From: Antilocapra americana
Lineage: Eukaryota > Chordata > Mammalia > Artiodactyla > Antilocapridae
DNA: 64,000 bases
NCBI GenBank assembly: GCA_007570785.1
Contig: ML664183.1
Location: 18,709,368 to 18,773,367, forward strand
Direction: 5' to 3'
Of this stretch, positions 47,701-60,304 are shown one piece after another. Each line of letters opens with the position of its first letter. Position 1 is the first letter of the stretch. Both the position numbers and the translations under genes were made by a program. The notes below the pieces were generated by a model, which was not told the origin of the DNA, ran no database searches, and saw only the letters and a program-made list of their open reading frames with translations.

Positions 47701-48294
47701 GATACTTGAAAAAATTTAGCATTTTATTTGGCTAAAGCACTTTAATAAAATAGAATATCATATAGTCTCTGAATCATTGTGATTGCACATCTTATTAACA
47801 TTTTTTAGCATACTGCCACACAGACACAAACATTTCTTTATAAATGAAATATAGGCACTTCTGAACTAAAACATACAGAAAATAAGGCTTTTTTGAAAGG
47901 TGAAATTAAAATAAATAGAATTAGTAATATTCCTTTCATCAGCCCCATTGTTCCCTACATTTTGTTACACAATTTTTGCAAGAAGCCCTCCATTGTAAGG
48001 CCTACATATACCCTTGATCATAATGGAATCAGTGATTGCAGATGGAATGACTCTTAATGCCTCTTGCATAGAAATCTGTCCCTGGGTACTCTGGGTGCTG
48101 TCAGTTTCTCCTGGTCCAGTTTTGGAGACAATCTAAACTAGATGAGACTGAAGTTTGCCTCGGTCTAGAATCAAAATACAGAAAAGAATTTGGAGTCTGA
48201 TGACTGTGAGTCATTCCATGTAGCTGGCCCCTTTTGTCTTCTCTTGTGTGCTATGCATCAGGCCAGTGTACCCTCGCAGGCAGGCAAACTTTAT
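47701..48294. other. Unique intronic sequence
   Basis: Nothing recognised. Confidence 0.4.
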
Positions 48295-48608
48295 AAAAAC
48301 TATTTATTAATCTGTTTATTAGCTGTGGTGGGTCTTTGCTGTACGGGGCTTTCTCTAGTAGCAGTGTGTGGACTTCTCATTGAAGTTGCTTCTCTTGTTG
48401 CAGAGCATGGGCTCTAGGCATGCAGGCGTCAGTAGTTGCAGCGACTGGTCTCTATAGTTATGCCTCCCAAGCCCCAGAGCACAGGCTCAATAGTTGTGGA
48501 TGGGCTTAGCTGCTCTGCAGCATGTGGGAACATCTCAGACCAAGGATTGAACCAATGTCGCTGGCATTGCAAGGCAGATTCTTAATCACTAGACCACCAG
48601 GGAAGCAC
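48295..48608 (-). mobile_element. CHR-type artiodactyl SINE, antisense
   Basis: GGGCTTTCTCTAGTAGCAGT, GCAGAGCATGGGCTCTAGGC, GAACATCTCAGACCAAGGAT and the end GACCACCAGGGAAGCACCC. Near full length. Confidence 0.85.
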
Positions 48609-48724
48609 CCCCAGCAGACAGCTTTAAGGTGTGTGTGCATGCCTGGAATTTAGACCGTTTCAGTCTCATGTTTAATTTGCTTGTAGTTGATTTTTCCTTC
48701 ATTATTGGGGGTCCTTTAAACTTT

Positions 48725-49036
48725 TGTTTCTCAAAGTATGCTATGAGTAACTCTGGGCATCCTAACACTCTAGGGGGATCCACAAGGTCAAATCTGATTT
48801 TCTAATAATACTAAGGAGTTATTTGCTATTTTTCATTGTCAGTATCTCACAAAGGTTTTCCAGAGGTTAAAATAGCTAATGGAATATGTGCTTATGTATT
48901 TTTGTGCTTAATTTTTTAACTTAATAATCCATTACTGTAAACATAGTTATAACTCATATAAACAAATTTTGGAGTTCTCAGTGATTTTTAAAAGTTGTGA
49001 AGGGATCTTGAGAACAAAAACATTGAGAACCGCTCT
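48725..49036 (+). mobile_element. hAT-type DNA transposon remnant, interrupted at its right end
   Basis: TTTGTTTCTCAAAGTATGCT is the left terminal region. AGGTCAAATCTGATTTTCTA, AACTCATATAAACAAATTTT and GGAGTTCTCAGTGATTTTTA follow, and the right terminus CATTGAGAACCGCTC is decayed. The ends are roughly inverted (TTTCTCAA/TTGAGAA). The adjacent L1 target duplication begins inside its last bases. Confidence 0.62.
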
Positions 49037-49370
49037 TTTATTTTTTTTTTAATTTTCTTTACTTTATTGTGTTGGTTTTGCCATACAATGACATGAAACC
49101 ACCATGGGTTTACATATGCTCCCCCACCAGAACCCCCCTCCCTCCTCCCTCCCGATTCCCTCCCCCTGGGAGATCTCAGTGCACCAGCCCCGAGCATCAA
49201 CCCTGGGCTGGAAATTGATTTCACATATGATAACTAACATGTTTCAATGCCATTCTCCCATATCATCCCACCCTTGCCCTCATCCACAGAGTCCACGAGT
49301 CAATTCTATACATCTGCGTTCCTTTTGCTGTCTCGCAGGCAGGGTTCTCGCTGCCGTCTTTCTAAATTCC

Positions 49371-50668
49371 TTATATATGCGTTAGTATACTGTATTGTTT
49401 TTCCTTCTGGCTTACTTCACTCTGGATAATAGGCTCCAGTTCAGTCCACCTGAGTAGAACTGATTCAAATGAATTTTTTTTTAATGCTGAGTAATATTCC
49501 ATTGTGTATATGTACCACTGCTTTCTTATCCATTCGTCAGTTGATGGGCATCTAGGTTGCTTCCATGTCCTGGCTATTGTAAACAATGTGGCGATGAACA
49601 TTGGGGTACACGTGTCTTTTTCAATTCTGGTTTCCTCGGTGTGTATGCCCAGCAGTGGGATTGCTGGGTCATATGGCAGGTCTATTTGCAGTTTTTTAAG
49701 GAATCTCCACACTGTTTTCCATAGTGGCTGTACTAGTTTACATTCCCACCAACAGTGTAAGAGGGTTCCCTTTTCTCCACATCCTCTCCAGCATTTATTG
49801 CTTATAGATTTTTGGATGGCAGCCATTCTGACTGGTGTAAAGTGGTACCTCATTGTGGTTTTGATTTGCATTTCTCTGATAATGAGTGATGTTGAACATC
49901 TTTTCATGTGTTTGTTAGCCATTTTTATGTCTTCTTTGGAGAAATGTCTGTTTAGTTCTTTGGCCCACTTTTTGATTGGGTCGTTTATTTTTCTAGAATG
50001 GAGCTGCAGGAGTTGCTTGTATATTTTTGAGATTAATTGTCCGTTGCTTCATTGGCTATTATTTTCTCCCATTCTGAAGGCTGTCTTTTCACCTTGCTTA
50101 TAGTTTCCTTTGTTGTGCAGAAGCTTTTCATTTTAATTAGGTCCCATTTGTTTATTTGTGCTTTTATTTCCAATATTCTGGGAGGTGGGTCATGGAGGAT
50201 CCTGCTTTGGTTTATGTCGGAGAGTGTTTTGCCTATGTTATCCTCTAGAGTTTTATAGTTTCTGGTCTTAAGCTTAGATCTTTGATCCATTTTGAGTTTA
50301 TTTTTGTGTATGGTGTTAGAAAGTGTTCTAGTTTCATTCTTTTACAAGTGGCTGTCCAGTTTTCCCAGCACCACTTGTTAAAGAGATTGTCTTTTCTCCA
50401 TTGTATATTCTTGCCTCCTTTGTCAAAGATAAGGTGTCCATAGATGTGTGGATTTATCTCTGGGCTTTCTATTTTGTTCCACTGATCTATATTTCTGTCT
50501 TTGTGCCAGTACCGTACTGTCTTGATGACTGTGGATTTGTAGTATAGCCTAAAGTCAGGTAGGTTGATTCCTCCAGTTCCATTCTTCTTAAGATTGCTTT
50601 GGCTATACGAGGTTTTTTGTATTTCCATACAGACTGTGAAATTATTTGTTCTAATTCTCTGAAAAAGA
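49371..50668 (-). pseudogene. L1 ORF2 C-terminal half (antisense arm)
   Basis: Read on the minus strand it gives [16 protein letters not shown] near 50580, then [19 protein letters not shown]. It ends [20 protein letters not shown] and the usual ORF2 end ([11 protein letters not shown]). At least two frame breaks separate the open stretches. This is the thumb/C-terminal part after the RT catalytic core. Confidence 0.9.
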
Positions 50669-51267
50669 CCCACAGCAAACATTATCGTCAATGGTGAAAA
50701 AAGAAAGCATTTCCCCTGAAGTCAGGAACAAGACAAGGGTGCTCACTCTCACCACTACTATTCAACATAGTTTTGGAAGTCTTGGCCACAGCAATCAGAG
50801 CAGATAAAGAAATAAAAGGGATACAGATAGGAAAAGAAGAAGTAAAACTCTCCCTGTTTGCAGATGACATGATCCTCTACATAGAAAACCCTAAAGATTC
50901 TACCAGAAAATTACTAGAGCTAACCAGTGAATATAGAAAAGTTTCAGGATACAAAATCAACACACAGAAATCCCTCGCATTCCTATACCTTAACAACGAG
51001 AAAACAGAGAAACTAAGGAAACAATTCCATTCACCATCGAAACAAAAAGAATAAAATATTTAGGAGTATTCCTACCTAAAGAAACAAAAGATTTGTATAT
51101 AGAAAACTATAAAACACTGATGAAAGAAATCAAAGAGGACACAAATAGGTGGAGAAATGTGCTGTGTTCGTGGATTGGAAGAATCAATACAGTGAAAATG
51201 AGTATACTACCCAAAGCAATCTATAGATTCAATGCAATTCCTATCAAGCTACCAGAGGTCTTTTTCA
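50668..51267 (+). pseudogene. L1 ORF2 reverse-transcriptase segment (inverted sense arm)
   Basis: It contains [34 protein letters not shown] and, after a frameshift near 51055, [15 protein letters not shown] to [13 protein letters not shown]. It has no endonuclease domain. Confidence 0.9.
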
Positions 51268-51283
51268 GAGAACCACTCTTTTA

Positions 51284-51784
51284 AATTAAAATCAGGTAAA
51301 ATGAGGACAAAAACTCTTGAGGAGATGTTATTAGAGATAACCTTTGTAGTACTAGCTTAGGAAGGAAAATATGTTAATGAAGAAAGGCTAGTAGCAAGGC
51401 TTCATTAAAAGATAAAATATATTTTTTCACCCTTTAAAGGGTTATTGTTATTAAGAGGATGATTGTTATGGGGAAGAAAAAAGTGAAGTTTTATGTAGCT
51501 CTGTAATGTATTTCAGAAAAAGTGGGCTTTACATATATCTTTCACTACACTTTCAGGTTAATACTCTTTTTTGAAAATTTGAAACTTTCAAAGAGAGTAG
51601 TTTTCTGGTGGATAGATCCATGCTTATAGAATATGAAACAATGATATTTTATTAAGCAATACTTTCTTTCCATTTATTCTGTATAATATGTAGACTGAAA
51701 GTAACAACATTGGAATCACCTAGATATACTAAGTGATAACCTTGAACAAGTAATGAATTTCAAATACAGGGAGCTAACTATAAC
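51284..51784. other. Unique intronic sequence
   Basis: Nothing recognised. Confidence 0.4.
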
Positions 51785-52685
51785 ATGCAGAGTTCATCAT
51801 GAGATGTATGCAGAGTGACTTATGTGCAGACTACATCATGAGAAATGCTGGGCTGGATGAAGCACGAGCTGGAATCAAGATTGCCAGGAAAAATAGCAAT
51901 AATCTCAGATATGTAGATGACACCACCCTTATGACAGAAAGTGAAGAACTAAAGAGCCTCTTGATGAAAGTGAAAGAGGAGAGTGAAAAAGTTGGCTTAA
52001 AGCTCAACATTCAGAAAACTAAGATCATGGCATATGGTCCCATCACTTCATGGGAAATAGAGGGTAAACAGTGGTTGGCTTTATTTCTTTGGGCTCCAAA
52101 ATCACTGCAGATGGTGATTGCAGCCATGAAATTAAAAGACGCTTACTCCTTGGAAGGAAAGTTATGACCAGCCTAGGTAGCATATTGAAAAGCAGAGACA
52201 TTACTTTGCCAACAAAGGTTTGTCTAGTCAAGGCTATGGTTTTTCCAGTAGTCATGTATGGATGTGAGAGTGGACTATAGAAAAAGCTAAGCACTGAAGA
52301 ATCAATGCTTTTGAACTTTGGTATTGGAGAAGACTCTTAAGAGTCCCTTGGACTCCAAGAAGATCCTTCCAGCCCATCCTAAAGGAGATCAATCCTGGGT
52401 GTTCATTGGAAGGACTGATGTTGAAGCTGAAACTTCAATAATTTGGCCACCTGATGTGAAGAACTGACTCATTTGAAAAGACCCTGACGCTGGGAAAGAT
52501 TGAAGGCAGGAGGAGAAGGGGATGACAGAGGATGAGATGGTTGGATGGCATCACCGACTCAATGGACATGAGTTTGAGTGGACTCTGGGAGTTGGTGATG
52601 GACAGGGAGGCCTAGGATGCTGCAGTCCATGGGGTTGTAAAGAGTCAGACATGACTGAGCGGCTGAACTGAACTGACTGAACTTG
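51785..52685 (+). mobile_element. BovB LINE 3' part, sense, with RT remnant
   Basis: A 5'-truncated copy that begins in the reverse-transcriptase domain. It reads through the 3' region (GAAGACTCTTAAGAGTCCCT, GATGACAGAGGATGAGATGG) to the standard tail ending GAGCGGCTGAACTGAACTGA. Confidence 0.92.
51799..52167 (+). pseudogene. BovB (RTE) reverse-transcriptase fragment
   Basis: 122 open codons cover LDEARAGIKIARKNSNNLRY, the polymerase motif YVDD (51910-51921) and KVGLKLNIQKTKIMAYGPI. Family copies usually have Y-A-D-D there. A frameshift follows in the WLALFLWAPKS region, so the domain is incomplete. Confidence 0.88.
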
Positions 52686-55101
52686 AACGTAAGACATGAA
52701 GCTTCCAGTGGAAGCTTCTCAGTGAAAGGTCCCTTCTCCTGTCTTCATATCCTATATATAAAATTTAAGTGTATCTCTCTACTCTACAACTGATAGTGTA
52801 CCTCTGTCAGTTCTTGGCACTTCTGACACATGTCAGAGAATCCATCCTTGAATTTATTTTATCTAGAAATTGTTGAATGTTTCCTGAAACATTTTGATGT
52901 TGGAGAGACAAGTTAGGGTTCAGTGTTGGTAATTCTTTGTTTTCTAAATTTTGTCTTGGCATGGTTAGGACATCAATGTGTAACTTATCTGGACTAGCAT
53001 TCCATAGAAATGTTAAATTGGTTGTAAATATTCCTTCTCTAATTTTTATAAGAATTGCATTCATATAAACTGTTGGTTATATTACCCAGAATTTTCATAT
53101 CCATGTGATTACGTTCCCTCTAAGATTCAGTGCTGGTCAGTATTTGTCATGTCTCCCAATGAGCATGAATACTTCATTCAGATATTGAGAACTACATTAC
53201 CATTACTTCTTTAGTTGTAAGAAATTAGTTCTAAATCTAATGCTTAATTAAAGTAACTTTAATGCCAGAAGACCTGTTTACATTCTTCTCCCCTGGAAAA
53301 TTTCATTTTGATATTTTATATTTTACTTTCTTCATTGATTTGTGTTTTGAGATTTTAAATTGTTCCCTGTCTTTTGTAGATATAGGCATACCTGAAATCA
53401 AATACATAAGTAAATATTTATATCAGTATATAAGTGTATAACATGACTGTGAATGTTAGTGTATAAAGGGTTGGAGTATGGAGAAAACAGGAGACCAAGG
53501 CTTGGGGAATCTATCATCCAGACTCAAAACTGTCCCGTTTCTAAAATCTCAAGGTTACAGTTTCAAAGTTTGACCTCCATTTGTAATTACCCAGCATTTG
53601 GATGAAGGATGAGAAACAGATGAAAGAAGAAGCAGGTGATTTCCATGAACACAAAATAGTAAACTTTCATAGTAAAATAGTCCTTTTACGGGTATAATTC
53701 TAGAAGAGTGTAGTAATGAGAATAGGTAATGAAAAAAAAAAAAACTGTGTTTTTTAGAAGCAATCAGGAATTCTCTATCTCATCTTCTCTTTCTTGGATG
53801 AGTTTACCAAGCTATCAGATGGAGAAAAATGCAGTAGACGCCATGGATTAGGCTGTGTTGGTGCACTTAACATCTGTGTTGTTGTAGATAAGATGGAATA
53901 ATTCAGGCAAAATACAAAAATAGCATGCCTCTCTAAATTCAGTTTTTAAAAATTCCAACAAAAGAGGCTAATAGCTTGCTACGCTAAACCAACACTTTTC
54001 CCCTGGATCCCATGAAATTTAAGTTCTTAATATTCAGTTTTAGTAAAATAAGTGGCAAAAGAAAGATTCATTGAACTGCTCTCTCTGGGAACCAAGAATC
54101 TTTCAACTAAATGCAGCTAGCCCTGCAGGCGTTTGTAGAAGTGCTGATGAGTGTTCAGTTCACAGCAAAAAAATTTCAGTTTTAGTAGTTTGCTTTGTAC
54201 TTAAGCCTTCAGAAATGACCTAAAACCAAGAACCATTAAATGTTCATATCAGTTGGATGAACTCCCAGGCCTTTCTCATAAAGAAAATGGTAATTGCTAC
54301 ATAGAATAAATGAACCTTGTTTATGAGCAGCTTCACTGTTGCTGAGAGAGGGGCTGCTTCCAGAGAAATGGAACCAAGGGGGCTAGGGTCCTTGCTTCTT
54401 GGGAAGAGAACAAAGAAGGATAAAGGAAGGTGTTCATTCTTAATACTCTTCACCAGTTATCAATCATCAAAAGAGAAATCAGGATATTTATGAAGTCATT
54501 TTCATCTTATTGAAACATAGTACAATGGACAGAATGAGAAGATATTCCACTCTTTCTATTGCCTGCAAGAAAATATTAATTGAACAAACTTGCAGTAACA
54601 AGTTTAGTTTCCCCTGAGGAAAAAATAAACCATAACAGCGGCCCTGAGAGACAGCCTCTGTATTGTACAGTCCATTAACACTAAGGGAAATAATTAGTTT
54701 TTTTTCTGATGACTGATGGATTACTTTAACTTGTTTATAAACATTAGGGCTACAAGAACAAAGCACAATTTTCTGAAATATTCAAGGCAAGGAGAAACAA
54801 TGAAACTCTACTTGTTTATTTCAGCATTCAGATATTTTCCCTAACTATTTAATTTCCATATTTCTATAGAACTATTTCTATATAAACTCACCAACTGACA
54901 AGATTCTCATATAAATAACATAAAAATTATGAAAAATCCTTAAAAGATTAAATATTTCCAGTATTTTTGGCAAACTTTCATAATAAGAATTAAATTGAAT
55001 ATAACATCTAACTTTAAAAAGCATCAGTCAGAGTTATTTATCAGCAGTAACTTGCTTAATCAAAGACTTTTGGACCTGGAATGGTTCTGTGAACCATGTG
55101 A

Positions 55102-55141
55102 TAGTCTTATTTTGAGGATCCTAGTCTTATTTTGAGGATCC
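55102..55141. repeat. Perfect 20-bp tandem duplication
   Basis: TAGTCTTATTTTGAGGATCC occurs at 55102-55121 and again, identically, at 55122-55141. Confidence 0.97.
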
Positions 55142-56454
55142 TTTAGTGGAGAAAAGATAATACTTGTTTTTGATACTCTTAATGGCTGGAGGTAATGATT
55201 CAGTACATTTTGACTTGGGCTTATTAAATTAGTCTATATGCATTTCATCGTTGAACTGCAATAACTAGTAATTTCTAGAGAACTGAAATCAAAGACTCCA
55301 TATTAATACATCATGGAAGATCATGATAATTCTGCATAAATATTTATATTTTTTTAAAAAAATATCATTTTATCTTTCACTGCCATATTACCAACTTTCT
55401 AACTGGTTAAGTGTCATCTATGGAATAAGAGACTGATTCCCAGACAACTTTCAGTCTTTGGAACAGTGAACTTCTCCATTTTCCATCTAACTTCTGAAAT
55501 AAAATTTGAAATCAAAGTATCACATCTGATTAGACAACAAGATACTTGAAACATCACGGGTTTTCTCTGGGTCCCTGAGAAGCTTTTTGTTTGATAAGAG
55601 CTTATAAAATGACAGTGATGTCATGTGTTGAGTGTGTAATGGACTTTTATCATAGAGAGAGGGCATATCTGATTTATTGGAAAAGTCAGTGATGACTTTT
55701 AATTTTACTTACACTGGAAATGTTGATCATGAACATTTTTAGTATCTGTAGATAGAATAAGTGACAGCAAGCTGTCAAGGGAGCTCAAATTTCCAACATA
55801 GTTTAGAAACTTAGATTTCCAAAACTTTTCTCTAGTTGACCTTCACATATTTCAGGAAGAGTTTTCACCATATAAGTATATTTCATAATACATATATGAA
55901 AAAATCAGAAACATTTTAATATATTGTTTATGGTCTCTTGACAAGGAAGCCATTTAACTAACTCTTTGGTGCTGAGACATGTCTCCAGACGGAGTTTTCC
56001 TTACACTACTGAGGAGAAAGGACACAGAATTCCAAGGTTTATTAGGGAATTATGGTAATGGCAAGGGGATAAAGAGCCTTTACTGTATAAAATTGTGATT
56101 ATTACTTTATATGAAGCACTAAAATTAGCATCACTAATAGTGGCAACAACTTGACATCTTAGGGCTCTTAATGTGAAGCAATACAAGGTACACAGCAGTC
56201 TCTCTGAAGTGTTCTTGCCAGCAGTGTTAAATTTTAACCCAATGAAGCCTTTTAACATAACTTTCAGTTTACAGGAAGTATAAGGATAAAGGGACAAATT
56301 AAATGATGCAACAAGGAAGTAATAAAACAAATTGTGATGTGGTCATTCACTAGGAAAACTGAAAATGATGACTTCAAGACATTAATGAAAAAAATATTCA
56401 GGGGACTGTTCAAGATTACAAGAAGGTAAAGAGATGTAATAGCCAAATTAAACC

Positions 56455-56760
56455 TGTGTTAGTTATCTGTTGTAATATAACATTATCCTGAAACATACTG
56501 ATTTAAAACCACAAACATCTATCATCTAGTAATTTCTATGGGAGTGAAAATTTGGGTGCAGCTTTGCTGGGTGCCTTTAACTAATATGTGTCTCACGAGG
56601 TTGCAGTCAAGTTGTTGACTAGGATGTAGTCTCATCTGAAGGCTCATCTTGGCCAGTTTGGGGGAGGAAATGTTGACAAGTTCACTCGCATAGCTGTTGG
56701 CAGGCCTCAGCTCCTTGCTGTGGGGCTTTCTATAGGCCTGGCTCACAGCATAGCAGTTGA
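56455..56760 (+). repeat. Old mammalian interspersed repeat, family unassigned
   Basis: GTTAGTTATCTGTTGTAATA, ACTGATTTAAAACCACAAAC, GCAGCTTTGCTGGGTGCC, GTCTCATCTGAAGGCTCATC and GGCCTCAGCTCCTTGCTG follow a well-known placental repeat. I cannot name the family securely. The 95-codon minus-strand frame over it is a shadow. Confidence 0.6.
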
Positions 56761-57008
56761 CTTCTGTCAAGGTGAGTGATTCAAGAAAGAGCAGGAATGC
56801 CCAAAACAAAATCCATAATTTTGTCTCAAAAGTGATATCCTGTCCTTTCTGTATTATTGTCCTTAGAAATGATTTAACACATCCAGCTCACATTCAAGAA
56901 GAATAATAGAATAATAGAGACATGAAGACCAGGAGACAGAAATCACTGGGAGTTATCTTAGAGGTTACTGACCACAAGCTGAATAAAACCTGATTGGTTC
57001 TAGTTCCA

Positions 57009-57010
57009 GG

Positions 57011-57052
<42 letters not shown>
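57009..57052. repeat. Poly(A) followed by (TA)n microsatellite
   Basis: About 15 A residues, then about 14 TA units. Likely polymorphic in length. Confidence 0.92.
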
Positions 57053-57055
<3 letters not shown>

Positions 57056-57789
57056 AAATTTATTCCTGAGAAAAACAGGGAAATTTAATATGAATTTTAT
57101 GTTAATATTAGGGAACTATTGTTAGTATTTTTAGTTGTCAGTGATGTGATTATGTAAGAATGTACATATTTTTAGAAGATGCAGGCCTGAGTATTTAGGT
57201 GCTAAGTATTGTGATTTCTGTAACTTATTTCCTAACTATATATACACATACAACTAAAAACTTACACTTAAATATATGTATACATAAATACATATATAGA
57301 TGAAAACATAAAATAATAATAGTGGCTGAATCTACCTATGTAGTGGGTATATGGGTGATCATTATCCTATTCCTTCAGATTTTCAATCTGTTTGAAACAT
57401 GTTTCTAAAAGAAAATGTTAATTAAGATTGTATATTAAGTCAACTTTACCTTTCTTGTTCTAGCAAGTCCAGGAAAACCAGTTGCATAAGACTATACAAA
57501 CTTATCTAACTTTCAAGAGATGTTCAAGATATTATATAGGTAAAACATTCATAACATTGATGACTAGCTTTTCCCAAGTTCACTTTCATTGTGGTAATGC
57601 TTATTTTAACGTCTGACACTCGTGTTGAGAGCATGGCCACTTTGGTAAAGGATGAAAAGATTTCCTGGGAGAGCAGGGATCTGGGGATGTTAACTATAAT
57701 GAATTCACATAGCCAGGCTATGATTTTTACTCCTTTTATGTTTTAGTTCAGGATTTTTTATCAGTTTTTGTTTTGGAAATTTCCATGCT

Positions 57790-58232
57790 GTTGTTCAGTT
57801 GCTAAGTTTGTCTAACTGTTCGCAACCCCCTAGACTATAGCATGCCAGGCTTCCCTGTCCTTCACTATCTCCTGGAGTTTGCTCAAATTCATGTTCATTG
57901 AGTGGGTGATTCCATCCAACCATCTTATCCTCTGTTACCCACTTCTTCTCCTGCCCTCAGTCTTTCCTGGCATCACGTTCTTTACCAATGAGTCGGCTCT
58001 TCGCATCAGGTGGTCATAGTATTGGCACTTCAACTTCAGCATCAATCCCTGTAATGAATATTCAGGGTTGATTTCCTGTAGGATTGACTTGTTTGATCTC
58101 CTTGCTGTCCAAGGGACTTTGAAGAGTCTTCTCCATTACCACAATTCAAAAGCATCAATTCTCTGATGCTTGGCCTTCTTTATGGTCCAGCTCTCACATC
58201 CATACATGACTATCAGAAAAACCATAGCTTCC
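57790..58232 (-). mobile_element. BovB LINE 3' end, antisense
   Basis: TTGTTCAGTTGCTAAGTTTG, TTTGCTCAAATTCATGTTCA, TCCTGTAGGATTGACTTG and CCAGCTCTCACATCCATACA. 5'-truncated near 58232. Confidence 0.9.
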
Positions 58233-58445
58233 ATGCTCCACCATATAACCTCTTTTCTACCTAAATCTACTTCTTTACTCCATCAATATTTTATTATGTT
58301 CAAACACTCTTGGTTAATGAATCTTCAGTGTGATGATTTGCATCAATTTATCATATGTCTTCACTAGAACTACTTTTTGAGCCATTGGTCAGTTTCCCAA
58401 AGCACATAGTTTTCTCATTTGTTAGAGATAATTTGCTATCATTAA

Positions 58446-58518
58446 AGGTTACAGTCCATGGGGTTGCATAGAGTCTGACATGACTTAGTAACTAGTCAAA
58501 AACAAACAACAGCAAACG
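58446..58518 (+). mobile_element. SINE/BovB 3' tail fragment, sense
   Basis: TTACAGTCCATGGGGTTGCA, then GTCTGACATGACTTAGTAAC and an A/C-rich end (AAACAAACAACAGCAAAC). Only about 70 bp. Confidence 0.82.
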
Positions 58519-60097
58519 CCTTCATAAATCATAGGTAATGCTCTGTCTTTAAATTTTATCCCAGGCCATTGGTGCACATTCACTAACATTAAGAAAATTG
58601 GCTTATTTATTTTTTCTAGTCTTATTGCAATATAAGTATGATCTCCACAGAGTAATCACATATGAAGCTGCTTTTAAAGTGATCTTTAAAAAGCTGTTTG
58701 TAATAATATTTAACACTTTCAATCATGGTATCATATGCTTAGGAATAGTTTCTAAATCTATGTTAAATTTTTCTTTTTTTTTTCCTTAATGACTCCATTA
58801 GCTAACCTCTGTAGCATCCAAACCATTGTTTATTTTTAACACTAATATGACTTTGCTCAACAGTATTTTAGTTGTCAAAATCAACATTATCAATAGAACT
58901 TAGTGAAGAGTGATGTGTGGCAATCCCTTGTGTTCTTAGGGATATTTGAGAGAAACTAAGTCTTATTTTTAGGTATTATTGTATTCTATAAAATCATGGG
59001 TATTTTCATAGTTGAACCCTAAGACTAGGACATTTCAAGCAATGTGCCACTTAAAAAATTGTTTTTTATGGTAGCAGCATCATTATATATTTACTAAAGA
59101 ATTAGAAAATAAAGCATAGATTAAAAATTGAAAGTCACTTTTACCCCACCACTCAGGGAAAATCAGTGGTAACATTTTGGTCTATTTCAAACTATCCTTC
59201 CAACACCCACCAAGAGTGTATATGAAGGAAGATGAGAGTGACAGCATCTAAGAGAACAGAGACCAAAACAAAACAAACGATGAAAAGAATGAGTAAAATA
59301 ATCCTGGGGATAAGAAGGCCCTCCAGACCTGGCATTGTGTCTCCATCAATTTTGCAAGACTCGAGTTATTCCTTGCCTATTCCTATACCATCTCTAGGGT
59401 TCCTTGCATCATTAATAGTGCTTCACCCTCGTGATGGTAAAAGGTAACCTATTTTATCCCTCATCTCTGCATTGCAGCCAGCACAATGGAGGAAGGCAAT
59501 CAAATGGAAGCCCGTTCTCTGCTCTTAAGAGAGTTTTTGAAAATTTCATATGTTCCTTCCAATATACATTTAATTGGTCGTAACTTAATCACCTACTTGG
59601 AAGGATGTCTGGGTGCAAAGTAGGAGTCTTAGAGAAAGTGTGAGAATAAATGAAAGGCAATATTCCAACGTATGCTGGCAGTAATTATCTCTAGATGGTG
59701 GGGTGGGGGTGACTTTCCATATGTATGTATGTATCTGTAAAGTAGTAAGCCTACAAAGAGCTAGTTTCTATAAAATAGTTGAATATATCAGACATTTTCC
59801 TTTGTTTTGAAATAATCAGCTTTTATTTTTGAGAAAAACATGCACAAAAAATTATACCAATATTCTCATTTTGAAGAGGCAAACTGATTCTCCAGAGATG
59901 TTAAGAATTCTTCCAGTACGACCAACTTTGAGTGATGAAAACTGTTAAGCATGTAAAAAGAACTTGTTTTACTCTAGTGCTTATTGTGCAAAGCCAATTG
60001 TTCCCTCAAAGGAGGAGAAATGAGTTTATTAAGCAACTTGATGTCCCAAGTACATACAGTATATGTATTGGATTCGTAGTCTACTTATTCATCTAAA
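58519..60097. other. Unique intronic sequence
   Basis: A short (TATG)n run lies at about 59719-59733. The 71-codon frame at 59232-59447 (+) has no motif. Confidence 0.4.
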
Positions 60098-60300
60098 CCA
60101 GTGGTCAGCAAACATTTTCTATAAATTGCTTTGAGGGCCAACATGAAAAATCAAAACTATTATTGAGGTTCTTATATAACTAAAATAAAGTTTTTAAAAA
60201 GCATTAAAAAATGTACAAACCATTCTTAATTCACTGGAGGTAAAAAAACCAGGTGGCTGGCCCTAGTTTGCCAAGCTCTGTTCTACACGGCCCAGTGCAG
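60098..60300 (+). mobile_element. hAT-type DNA transposon remnant
   Basis: The left end CAGTGGTCAGCAAACATTTT and right end TAGTTTGCCAAGCTCTGT form an imperfect terminal inverted repeat. The interior AATAAAGTTTTTAAAAAG fits the 'rcagcaaactttttctgtaaag' mammalian hAT-Charlie family. Confidence 0.7.
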
Positions 60301-60304
60301 TACC

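Larger units (their letters stand above)
49025..51283 (-). mobile_element. Twin-primed (5'-inverted) ruminant L1, 2.2 kb, largest copy here
   Basis: The left arm (49041 to about 50668) is the reverse complement of the L1 3' UTR and the C-terminal part of ORF2. The right arm (about 50668-51267) is the upstream ORF2 segment in sense, with the FADD catalytic box at 50857-50868. The arms meet at GACC, and the shared segment TCTTTTTCAGAGAA is present in both, so little or no ORF2 sequence is missing between them. The whole is bracketed by GAGAACCGCTCTTTTA (49025-49040) and GAGAACCACTCTTTTA (51268-51283). Frameshifts interrupt the coding, so it is dead. Confidence 0.95.
52686..57789. other. Long, mostly unique AT-rich intron stretch
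   Basis: It contains a 20-bp tandem duplication, one old repeat and one microsatellite (listed separately) but no young SINE or LINE. No exon-like open frame with splice sites was found. Confidence 0.5.

Noticed and set aside
49504..50103. A 199-codon open frame on the + strand, the longest in the window
   Set aside because: It is the opposite strand of the L1 ORF2 C-terminal region, whose minus-strand reading gives recognisable ORF2 protein. It is a shadow of a dead retrotransposon.
56001..56330. A 109-codon minus-strand open frame
   Set aside because: No motif, no splice sites and unique AT-rich sequence. Length is within chance for 64 kb.
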